This document shows, piece after piece, positions 56,866 through 64,000 of a DNA stretch of 64,000 bases (the stretch's first letter is position 1; every line of letters starts with the position of its first letter). Origin of the DNA: Streptomyces fumanus. GTDB lineage: Bacteria; Actinomycetota; Actinomycetes; Streptomycetales; Streptomycetaceae. The position numbers and the translations under genes are program-made. The stretch spans positions 298,510 through 362,509 of the forward strand of contig NZ_BNBI01000011.1 in the NCBI RefSeq assembly GCF_014655295.1. The letters run 5' to 3'. The notes under the pieces are model-generated. The model had not been told where the DNA came from, ran no database searches, and saw nothing but the letters and a program-made list of their open reading frames with translations.

Positions 56866-59115
56866 TTGTCAAACACCGAATTTCCGGACGATGAATTGCG
56901 GCACGAGCAGGAATTCATCGACGGGCTGTACGCACGCGTGGACGCCCTGCGCGGGGACACCGAGTCCGCCGTCACCGACGCCCTCGCACAGGGCCACACC
57001 CCGATGCAGGCCCGGCTGGAGCGGGACATCCTGGTCGCCGAGCGCTCCGGGCTGCTCGCCGCGCTGAACGCGGTGGACGGCTCGCTCTGCTTCGGCCGCC
57101 TCGACCTCGCCTCCGGGGACGTGCACCACATCGGCCGGGTCGGGCTGCGCGCCGACGACGCCGAGCGCACCCCGGTCCTGATCGACTGGCGGGCCGAGGT
57201 CGCCCGCCCCTTCTACCTGGCCACCGGGCACACCCCGATGGGCCTGCGCCGCCGCCGGCACATCGCCAGCGAGGGCCGCCGGGTCACCGCCCTGCACGAC
57301 GAGATCCTCGACCTCGGCGACGAGACCCGCACCGGCCACGAGGACCCGTCCGGCGACGCGGTGCTGCTCGCCGCGCTGAACTCGGCGCGCACCGGCCGCA
57401 TGGGCGACATCGTGCAGACCATCCAGGCCGACCAGGACCGCATCATCCGCGCCCCGCACCGCGGCGTCCTGGTGGTCGAGGGAGGACCCGGCACCGGCAA
57501 GACCGCCGTCGCCCTGCACCGGGCCGCCTACCTGCTCTACGAGCACCGCGAACTGCTGGCCAAGCGCGCCGTCCTCATCGTCGGCCCCAACCCGGCCTTC
57601 CTCGGCTACATCGGCGAGGTGCTGCCCGCCCTCGGCGAGACCGGTGTGCTGCTGGCCACCGTCGGCGAGCTGTTCCCCGGTGTGAAGGCCACCGCGACCG
57701 ACACCCCCGAGGCGGCGGCGGTCAAGGGCCGGGCCGGCATGGCCGACGTCCTCGCCGAGGTGGTCCGCGCCCGGCAGGCGCTGCCCGACCCGGTGATCGC
57801 CATCGAGCACGACCGCGAGGTCCTGATGCTCGACGACGGCCTGGTGAGCGTCGCCCGCGAACGCACCCGCGCCGCCGAACTGCCGCACAACGTGGCCCGC
57901 GAGCACTTCGAGGGCCACATCCTCAACACCCTCACCGAGCTGTACGCCGAGCGCATCGGCACCGACCCCTACGACGGCAGCAGCCTGCTGGACGCCGCCG
58001 ACCTCACCCAGATCCGCGACGAACTCGCCGAGAACCCCGAGGTGTGGTCGGCCATCGACCGGCTCTGGCCGCGGATCACCCCGCAGCGGCTGGTCGCCGA
58101 CTTCCTCGCCGCGCCGGAGGAGTTCCTGCCCGCCGAGGACGCCGCCGCGGTACGCCGCCCGGTGACCCGGCGCTGGACGGTGGCGGACGTACCGCTGCTG
58201 GACGAGGCCGCCGAACTGCTCGGCGAGGACGACCGGATGGCCCGGCTGCGCGCCGCCCGCGAGCGGGAGGCGCAGATCGCCTACGCGCAGGGCGTCCTCG
58301 ACGTGTCGTACGCCTCCCGGACGTACGAGTTCGAGGACAAGGACGAGGAGGACTCCGAGGTCCTGTCCGCGCACGACATCATCGACGCCGAGCGGTTCGC
58401 CGAACGCCAGGAGGAGGACGACCACCGCAGCGCCGCCGAGCGCGCCGCCGCCGACCGCACCTGGGCGTTCGGGCACATCATCGTGGACGAGGCGCAGGAA
58501 CTCTCCCCGATGGCCTGGCGGCTGCTGATGCGCCGCTGCCCGACCCGCTCGATGACCCTGGTCGGCGACCCCGCCCAGACCGCCGAGGCGGCCGGCGTCG
58601 GCTCCTGGTCCGAGATCCTCGCCCCGTACGTCGAGGACCGCTACGAGCACACCCGCCTCGGCGTCAACTACCGCACCCCCGCCGAGATCATGGAGCTGGC
58701 GGCGGCGGTCGTGCGCGCCGAGCACCCGGACTTCGAGCCGCCCAGCTCGGTCCGCTCCACCGGCGTACGCCCCTGGGTGCGGCACGCCGGCGACGACCTG
58801 CCCGGCGCGGTGGCGAAGGCGGTGGCCGAGCTGACCCCCGAGGAGGGCCGGCTCGCCGTCATCGCCCCCCGCGCCCTGCACCAGCGGATCGCCGCCCGCC
58901 TCGACGGCGTCACGGCCGGCGCCGAACCCGACCTGACCCGGACGGTGGTCCTGCTGGACCCCCGCCAGTCAAAGGGCCTGGAGTTCGACTCCGTGCTGGT
59001 CGTCGAGCCTGGCCGGTACGGCACCAGCGACCTCTACGTCGCCCTGACCCGCGCCACCCAGCGGCTCGGCATCCTGCACACCGAGCCGCTGCCCGAGGCA
59101 CTGGCGGACGCCTGA
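56866..59115 (+). CDS. HelD/HelR-family RNA polymerase-recycling ATPase (UvrD-like)
   Basis: 749 aa with a TTG start at 56866 (GGAG at 56857-56860); the conserved N-terminal coiled coil (HEQEFIDGLYARVDALR) begins too early for any later start. SF1 motor: Walker A GGPGTGKT (Lys212), Walker B HIIVDEAQELSPM, motif III LVGDPAQT, NYRTPAEI, KGLEFDSVLVVEP, VALTRATQRL. Insertions between the motor halves match class II HelD. Such proteins strip stalled RNA polymerase from DNA, and HelR displaces rifampicin. I see no rifamycin-associated element upstream. Weak promoter match GTGAGA (56823) / TATATC (56845). Confidence 0.9.
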   Translation: MSNTEFPDDELRHEQEFIDGLYARVDALRGDTESAVTDALAQGHTPMQARLERDILVAERSGLLAALNAVDGSLCFGRLDLASGDVHHIGRVGLRADDAERTPVLIDWRAEVARPFYLATGHTPMGLRRRRHIASEGRRVTALHDEILDLGDETRTGHEDPSGDAVLLAALNSARTGRMGDIVQTIQADQDRIIRAPHRGVLVVEGGPGTGKTAVALHRAAYLLYEHRELLAKRAVLIVGPNPAFLGYIGEVLPALGETGVLLATVGELFPGVKATATDTPEAAAVKGRAGMADVLAEVVRARQALPDPVIAIEHDREVLMLDDGLVSVARERTRAAELPHNVAREHFEGHILNTLTELYAERIGTDPYDGSSLLDAADLTQIRDELAENPEVWSAIDRLWPRITPQRLVADFLAAPEEFLPAEDAAAVRRPVTRRWTVADVPLLDEAAELLGEDDRMARLRAAREREAQIAYAQGVLDVSYASRTYEFEDKDEEDSEVLSAHDIIDAERFAERQEEDDHRSAAERAAADRTWAFGHIIVDEAQELSPMAWRLLMRRCPTRSMTLVGDPAQTAEAAGVGSWSEILAPYVEDRYEHTRLGVNYRTPAEIMELAAAVVRAEHPDFEPPSSVRSTGVRPWVRHAGDDLPGAVAKAVAELTPEEGRLAVIAPRALHQRIAARLDGVTAGAEPDLTRTVVLLDPRQSKGLEFDSVLVVEPGRYGTSDLYVALTRATQRLGILHTEPLPEALADA

Positions 59116-59119
59116 CCCG

Positions 59120-61954
59120 TCACGCCGGGCGGAGCCACACCGTGGACAGGGGCGGCAGGGTCAGGCGGATGCTGGACGGGCGGCCGTGCCAGGGCTGGGG
59201 CTCGGGCTTGACCGGGTCGGGGTGGGTGACGCCGCTGCCGCCGTAGCGGGCGGCGTCGGAGTTGAGGACCTCGTGCCAGGCGGGCACGTCGGCGGGGACG
59301 CCCAGGCGGTAGTCGGGGCGGACCACGGGGGAGAAGTTGGACACCGACAGCAGCGGGGCGCCGTCCTCGTCCAGCCGGAGGAAGGCGAAGACGTTGTCCT
59401 CGGCGGCGTCGCCGACCACCCACTCGAACCCGGCCGGGTGGGCGTCGCGCCGCCACAGCGCCGGGGTGTCCCGGTAGACGGTGTTGAGGTCGCGGACCAG
59501 GTCCAGCACGCCCCGGTGGTCCGGCTCCGCCCCGTACCCCGGGTCGAGCAGCCACCAGTCCGGGCCCCGCTCCTCGGACCACTCGGCGCCCTGCGCGAAC
59601 TCCTGCCCCATGAACAGGAGCTGCTTGCCGGGGTGCGCCCACATGTAGCCCAGGTACGCGCGGTGGCTCGCGCGCTGCTGCCACCAGTCGCCGGGCATCT
59701 TCGACACCAGCGACTTCTTGCCGTGCACCACCTCGTCGTGGGAGATCGGCAGCACGTAGTTCTCGCTGTACGCGTACACCATCGAGAACGTCATCTCGCC
59801 GTGGTGGTACTTGCGGTGGATCGGGTCGTGGCTCAGGTACTGGAGCGAGTCGTGCATCCAGCCCATGTTCCACTTCAGCCCGAAGCCGAGGCCGCCGAAG
59901 CCGCTCGGGCCCTTGTGGTGGGTGGCCCGGGTGACGCCGTCCCAGGCCGTCGACTCCTCCGCGATCGTCACCACGCCGGGCACCCGCCGGTACACGGTGG
60001 CGTTCATCTCCTGGAGGAACGCCACCGCGTCCAGGTTCTCCCGGCCGCCGTGCTCGTTCGGCGTCCACTGGCCCGGCTCGCGCGAGTAGTCCAGGTAGAG
60101 CATCGAGGCGACCGCGTCCACCCGCAGCCCGTCGATGTGGAACTCCTCGCACCAGTACACCGCGTTGGCCACCAGGAAGTTCCGCACCTCGCGGCGGCCG
60201 AAGTCGAACTCCAGCGTCCCCCAGTCGGGGTGCGCGGCCCGCCGCGGGTCCGCGTGCTCGTACAGCGGGCGCCCGTCGAACTCCGCCAGCGCCCAGTCGT
60301 CACGCGGGAAGTGGGCCGGCACCCAGTCCATCAGCACCCCGATCCCGGCCTGGTGCAACCGGTCGACCAGGTACTTGAAGTCGTCGGGGGTGCCGAGCCG
60401 GGCGGTGGGCGCGTAGAACCCGGTGACCTGGTAGCCCCAGGAGCCGCCGAAGGGGTGCTCGGCGACCGGCATCAGCTCCACGTGCGTGAAGCCCAGGTCC
60501 TTGACGTACGCCGGGAGCTGCTCGGCCAGCTCGCGGTAGGTCAGCCCCGGCCGCCAGGACGGCAGGTGCACCTCGTACACCGAGAACGGCGCCTCGTGCG
60601 CGGGCGCCTCGGTACGGCGGGCCAGCCACTCGGCGTCGCCCCACTCGTGGTGCGAGGCGGTCACGATGGAGGAGGTCTCCGGCGGCACCTGGGTACGGCG
60701 GGCCAGCGGGTCGGCGCGCAGGGTGTGCGAGCCGTCGGGCCGGGTGATGTCGAACTTGTACAGCTCGCCCTCGCCGACCCCGGGCACGAACAGCTCCCAC
60801 ACGCCGGACGAGCCCAGCGACCGCATCGGGAAGCCGGTGCCGTCCCAGAAGTTGAAGCCGCCGGCCACCCGCACGCCCCGCGCGTTCGGCGCCCACACCG
60901 CGAAACGGGTGCCGGTGACGCCCTGGTGGGTCATCGGGTGCGCGCCGAGCGCCTGCCAGAGCTGCTCGTGCCGGCCCTCGCCGATCAGATACAGGTCCAG
61001 CTCGCCCAGCGTGGGCAGGAAACGGTACGCGTCCTCGGTCTCCTGCACCCCGCCCTCGTACGTCACCAGCAGCCGGTACTCCGGGACCTCCGGCAGCGGC
61101 AGCAGGGCCGAGAAGAACCCGCCCCCGTCGTCGTGCAGCTCGGTCCGCAGCTCCTCGGCGACCACGGTCACGCCGAGCGCGTACGGCCGGAACGCCCGGA
61201 CGGCCACACCGCCCGGCACCGGGTGCGCGCCGAGCACGGCGTGCGGGTCGTGGTGCGTACCGGCCAGCAGCATGTCCCGGTCCACGGCGGGCAGCGCGGG
61301 GGAGACGGGCTCCTCGACCCGCTGCTGGGCGGGGATGCGCTGCCGCCGGGCGGGGGCGGATGCGGATGCCGACGCGGAGGCGGACGCGGATGCGGATGCC
61401 TGGCGGGGCACGGTGTTCTTGGCGGGGGCCTTCTTGGCCGGGGTCTTCTTGGCGGCGGTCTTCTTCGTCGCCGCGGTCTTCTGCGTGACCGCCGTCTTCT
61501 TCGCCGCGGCGGTCTTCTGCGTGACCGCCGTCTTCTTCGCCGCCGTGGTCTTCTTCGCGGCGGCCTTCTCGGCCACGGGGCCGCCGACCGCGACCGTCTT
61601 CTTCGCGGCGGCCTTCTTCACGGCGGCCGCCGTCTCGGCCGTGGCCGTCTTCTTCGCGGCAGCGGTCTTCTTCGTCGCCGCGGTCTTCTTCGCGGCGGCC
61701 GACGCCCCTGCCGTGGTCGTCTTCTTCGTGGCCGCCTTCTTCACCGCGGCCGTCGTCTCCGCCGTGGTCGTCTTCGTCGCCGCCGTCTTCTTCACGGCCG
61801 CGGCCTTCTTCGCCGCGGCCGTCGTCTTCTTCGTGGCGGTGGCGGTCTTCTTGGCCGCCGCCTTCTTCGTCGCCTTCGCCGGCGGCAGCTCCTCGGCCGT
61901 CTGCTCGGCCGTCTTCTTCGGGTCCGGACCGCTGGACGGGGGGCGGGGAGTCAC
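59120..61954 (-). CDS. glgB: 1,4-alpha-glucan branching enzyme with histone-H1-like N-terminal extension
   Basis: 944 aa from GTG 61954 with a well-placed AGGAGG, so the extension is probably translated. Residues ~25-180 are Lys/Ala/Thr repeats (KKTAAAKK type), then an Ala-Ser run (~186-200), a linker, and from ~224 a normal GH13 branching enzyme: N1/CBM48 domains, DWVPAHFPRD, GLRVDAVASMLY (nucleophile Asp), TIAEES (acid/base Glu) and LPISHDEVVHG. It introduces alpha-1,6 branches into the alpha-glucan made by the TreS-Mak-GlgE route. The tail resembles bacterial histone-like HupS/Hc1 tails and may bind DNA or another polyanion. Stops 4 bp from the convergent HelD-like gene. Confidence 0.93.
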   Translation of the reverse strand: MTPRPPSSGPDPKKTAEQTAEELPPAKATKKAAAKKTATATKKTTAAAKKAAAVKKTAATKTTTAETTAAVKKAATKKTTTAGASAAAKKTAATKKTAAAKKTATAETAAAVKKAAAKKTVAVGGPVAEKAAAKKTTAAKKTAVTQKTAAAKKTAVTQKTAATKKTAAKKTPAKKAPAKNTVPRQASASASASASASASAPARRQRIPAQQRVEEPVSPALPAVDRDMLLAGTHHDPHAVLGAHPVPGGVAVRAFRPYALGVTVVAEELRTELHDDGGGFFSALLPLPEVPEYRLLVTYEGGVQETEDAYRFLPTLGELDLYLIGEGRHEQLWQALGAHPMTHQGVTGTRFAVWAPNARGVRVAGGFNFWDGTGFPMRSLGSSGVWELFVPGVGEGELYKFDITRPDGSHTLRADPLARRTQVPPETSSIVTASHHEWGDAEWLARRTEAPAHEAPFSVYEVHLPSWRPGLTYRELAEQLPAYVKDLGFTHVELMPVAEHPFGGSWGYQVTGFYAPTARLGTPDDFKYLVDRLHQAGIGVLMDWVPAHFPRDDWALAEFDGRPLYEHADPRRAAHPDWGTLEFDFGRREVRNFLVANAVYWCEEFHIDGLRVDAVASMLYLDYSREPGQWTPNEHGGRENLDAVAFLQEMNATVYRRVPGVVTIAEESTAWDGVTRATHHKGPSGFGGLGFGLKWNMGWMHDSLQYLSHDPIHRKYHHGEMTFSMVYAYSENYVLPISHDEVVHGKKSLVSKMPGDWWQQRASHRAYLGYMWAHPGKQLLFMGQEFAQGAEWSEERGPDWWLLDPGYGAEPDHRGVLDLVRDLNTVYRDTPALWRRDAHPAGFEWVVGDAAEDNVFAFLRLDEDGAPLLSVSNFSPVVRPDYRLGVPADVPAWHEVLNSDAARYGGSGVTHPDPVKPEPQPWHGRPSSIRLTLPPLSTVWLRPA
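61415..61882. repeat. Low-complexity Lys/Ala/Thr-coding repeat in glgB
   Basis: On the plus strand, repeated gtcttcttcgcggcg-type units of 9-27 bp, in frame with glgB. Encodes about 155 residues of the N-terminal extension. Prone to slippage, so length may vary between strains. Confidence 0.85.
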
Positions 61955-61990
61955 GGGCGGAGCCTCCTAGGCACAGGGGGGTGAAAGGGA

Positions 61991-63385
61991 TCAGGCGGAA
62001 TCGGGCGCGGCCAGACGGCGTACCGCCGACATCGGCACCGGCAGCCAGTCGGGGCGGTGCCGGGCCTCGTAGACGACCTCGTAGACCGCCTTGTCCGTCT
62101 CGTAGGCGCGCAGCAGCACCGGGTCGGTGCGCGGGTCGGTGCCGGAGACCTCCGCGTACCCGGTGCAGTACGCGGCCCGGCAGGCCGCCGCCCAGCCCGG
62201 GGCCGGCGGGTCGGCGGAGTGGGCGGCGTAGTCGAAGGAGCGCAGCATGCCGGCGATGTCCCGGACCGGCGGCTGCGGCAGCCGCCGCTCCGCCATCGGC
62301 CGGGCCGGCTCGCCCTCGAAGTCGATCAGCGACCACTGCCCGGAGGGCGAGCGCAGGCACTGGCCCAGGTGCAGGTCGCCGTGGACGCGCTGCGCGGTCC
62401 AGGTACGTCCCTCGGCGGCGAGGTCGCCCAGCGCGGTGTAGGCCGAGCGCAGCCCGGACGCGTACGGCAGCAGCGCGGGCACCGCGTGGACCGCCTCCTC
62501 CAGCCGCTCGGTCATCCCGGCCACCAACTGCGCCAGCGGCCCGTGCCCGAGGGTCACCGTGGGCAGCGCGCGGGCCAGCGCGGTGTGCACCTCGGCCGTG
62601 GCCCGGCCCAGCGCCCGTGCCTCGGCGGTGAAGTCCTCGCCCTTGGCCAGTTCGCGCAGGGCGAGTTCCCAGCCGTCGGCGGCGCCCTGCACATAGGGCT
62701 GGAGGACACCCAGCACCCAGGGCTCCCCGGACAGTTCCGTCGTCATCCACGCGGTCGGGGCGGGGACGCGCGGGCAGCCCTCGCGGGCGAGCGCCAGCGG
62801 CAGTTCGAGGTCGGGGTTGACGCCGGGCACGATCCGGCGCAGCAGCTTCAGGATGAACGTATCTCCGTAGACGACCGAGGAGTTGGACTGCTCGGCGGTC
62901 ATCAGGCGGGGGACCAGGCCGTCGCGGATCTCCTGGTCGGGGGCCCGGTCGAAGCGGAGTCCGCCGACCCGGGCGCGGGTGCGCAGCGCCTCCAGCAGGA
63001 TCTCGGCGGGCCGGGTGTCGTACAGGGCGTCGTAGACCGTGCGGCCGGCCAGCGGGCCCTGGGTCACGTGTCCGACGAGCGCGGGCGCCAGCCGGGGCGG
63101 CAGCGCCTCGCGCACGCCTATCAGGAGCTGGTAGCAGTCGCCCGGCCGCTCGGGGGCGCCCGGTACGGGGGCGAGCTGCTGGTGGGCGCGGACGACGAGG
63201 TGGTACAAGCCCAGCCGGGCGTCGGCCGGGAGCAGTTCGGTGGCGGCGACCAGGGAGAAGCCGGTGACCGGGCGGCCCTTGCCGGCGAACCAGCGCTGGC
63301 GGGGCAGCCACTCGCGCAGCAGGGGGTCGAGCGACGCGAGCAGGCCGGGCGGCGTGGTCAGGGTGCGGGTGGCGGCTTCCGACAT
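61991..63385 (-). CDS. mak: Maltokinase (Mak/Pep2)
   Basis: 464 aa. Kinase-like fold related to aminoglycoside phosphotransferases: an N-terminal cap (LREWLPRQRWFAGKGRPV), nucleotide region SNSSVVYGDTFILKLLRR, catalytic loop RVHGDLHLGQ and metal motif LIDFEGEP. Phosphorylates maltose from TreS to maltose-1-phosphate, the substrate of GlgE. Lies between treS and glgB on one strand, as expected for the GlgE pathway. Confidence 0.95.
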   Translation of the reverse strand: MSEAATRTLTTPPGLLASLDPLLREWLPRQRWFAGKGRPVTGFSLVAATELLPADARLGLYHLVVRAHQQLAPVPGAPERPGDCYQLLIGVREALPPRLAPALVGHVTQGPLAGRTVYDALYDTRPAEILLEALRTRARVGGLRFDRAPDQEIRDGLVPRLMTAEQSNSSVVYGDTFILKLLRRIVPGVNPDLELPLALAREGCPRVPAPTAWMTTELSGEPWVLGVLQPYVQGAADGWELALRELAKGEDFTAEARALGRATAEVHTALARALPTVTLGHGPLAQLVAGMTERLEEAVHAVPALLPYASGLRSAYTALGDLAAEGRTWTAQRVHGDLHLGQCLRSPSGQWSLIDFEGEPARPMAERRLPQPPVRDIAGMLRSFDYAAHSADPPAPGWAAACRAAYCTGYAEVSGTDPRTDPVLLRAYETDKAVYEVVYEARHRPDWLPVPMSAVRRLAAPDSA

Positions 63386-63440
63386 GGCGGCGCGTCCTTT
63401 TCCCGGATGGTCGGGGGGTAGTTACTTCTGCGTGCCCCGG

Positions 63441-63464
63441 GCGGGGCGGTGGAAACCGCCCCGC
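63441..63464. terminator. Intercistronic hairpin between treS and mak
   Basis: Perfect 10-bp arms gcggggcggt (63441-63450) / accgccccgc (63455-63464) with a ggaa loop, 9 nt after the treS stop and 56 nt before the mak ATG. It could attenuate downstream expression or protect the treS 3' end. Confidence 0.65.
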
Positions 63465-63473
63465 CGCGGGGTT

Positions 63474-64000
<527 letters not shown>

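Noticed and set aside
61415..61882. Lys/Ala/Thr repeat as a separate histone-like gene
   Set aside because: It is continuous in frame with the branching enzyme, has no internal stop, and the only good ribosome site precedes the GTG at 61954.

Overview
The window is very GC-rich with strong third-position G/C codon bias. It carries Streptomyces hallmark genes: the polar coiled-coil proteins Scy and FilP, NucS/EndoMS mismatch repair, isobutyryl-CoA mutase, DUF397/DUF5753 regulators and the GlgB-Mak-TreS branch of GlgE glucan metabolism. It is therefore chromosomal core DNA of a Streptomyces. From memory, gene order matches the S. coelicolor SCO5387-SCO5442 interval closely; no database search was possible. 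No tRNA, rRNA, CRISPR array, IS element or phage gene was found.

Layout. 0-3.7 kb: tail of a membrane-anchored protein, nucS, a conserved 130-aa protein, a luciferase-like oxidoreductase and a small zinc-ribbon protein. 3.7-7.6 kb: two tandem, evidently duplicated two-gene ABC exporters. 7.6-12.8 kb: filP and scy, the cytoskeleton/polarisome genes of tip growth. 13-15.8 kb: methylmalonyl-CoA epimerase, a thiolase and the mutase chaperone meaB. 15.9-19.1 kb: a PepSY protein divergent from a two-component system, and a MarR regulator. 19.1-22 kb: three coupled AIM24-family genes, then a DUF3817 and a thiamine-binding-like gene. 22.1-26.9 kb: a CslA-like glycan synthase, a GlxA-like copper-radical oxidase and a convergent GH6 lipoprotein, a beta-glucan synthesis module. 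27-30.6 kb: MarR, a second DUF3817 gene, icmA with a striking palindrome over its start, and TetR. 30.8-35 kb: a CnoX-like thioredoxin/TPR protein and an operon of DUF6230, DUF6114 and an acidic secreted protein. 35.1-41.2 kb: pyk, ackA and pta on one strand with pfkA divergent, linking glycolysis to acetate overflow. 41.2-44.3 kb: an incomplete sugar ABC importer (two permeases and a binding protein, no ATPase).

44.4-52.2 kb is the accessory part: a DUF397/XRE/HATPase triad followed by a mirror-image pair of STAND (NB-ARC) NTPase-TPR modules. On the minus strand an MTA/SAH-nucleosidase-like gene is followed by an NB-ARC-TPR frame that has no usable start codon. The two look like one effector-sensor protein split by a +1 frameshift, either programmed or a lesion. 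On the plus strand a small membrane protein precedes an intact NB-ARC-TPR protein whose 3' end runs over the end of the neighbouring regulator gene. Both modules fire from a 74-bp gap containing a perfect palindrome. This is the best candidate for an incompletely described conflict/immunity-type system.

52-56.7 kb: a CitA/CitB-type two-component system divergent from a C4-dicarboxylate symporter, then a MerR-thioredoxin pair with its own operator. 56.9-64 kb: a HelD/HelR-like RNA polymerase-recycling ATPase, convergent with glgB (carrying a histone-H1-like N-terminal extension), mak and the 3' end of treS.

Several genes (marR at 19 kb, DUF3817 at 27.6 kb, icmA, possibly pyk) have a TANNNT-type -10 box 6-7 nt before the start codon, consistent with leaderless mRNAs.
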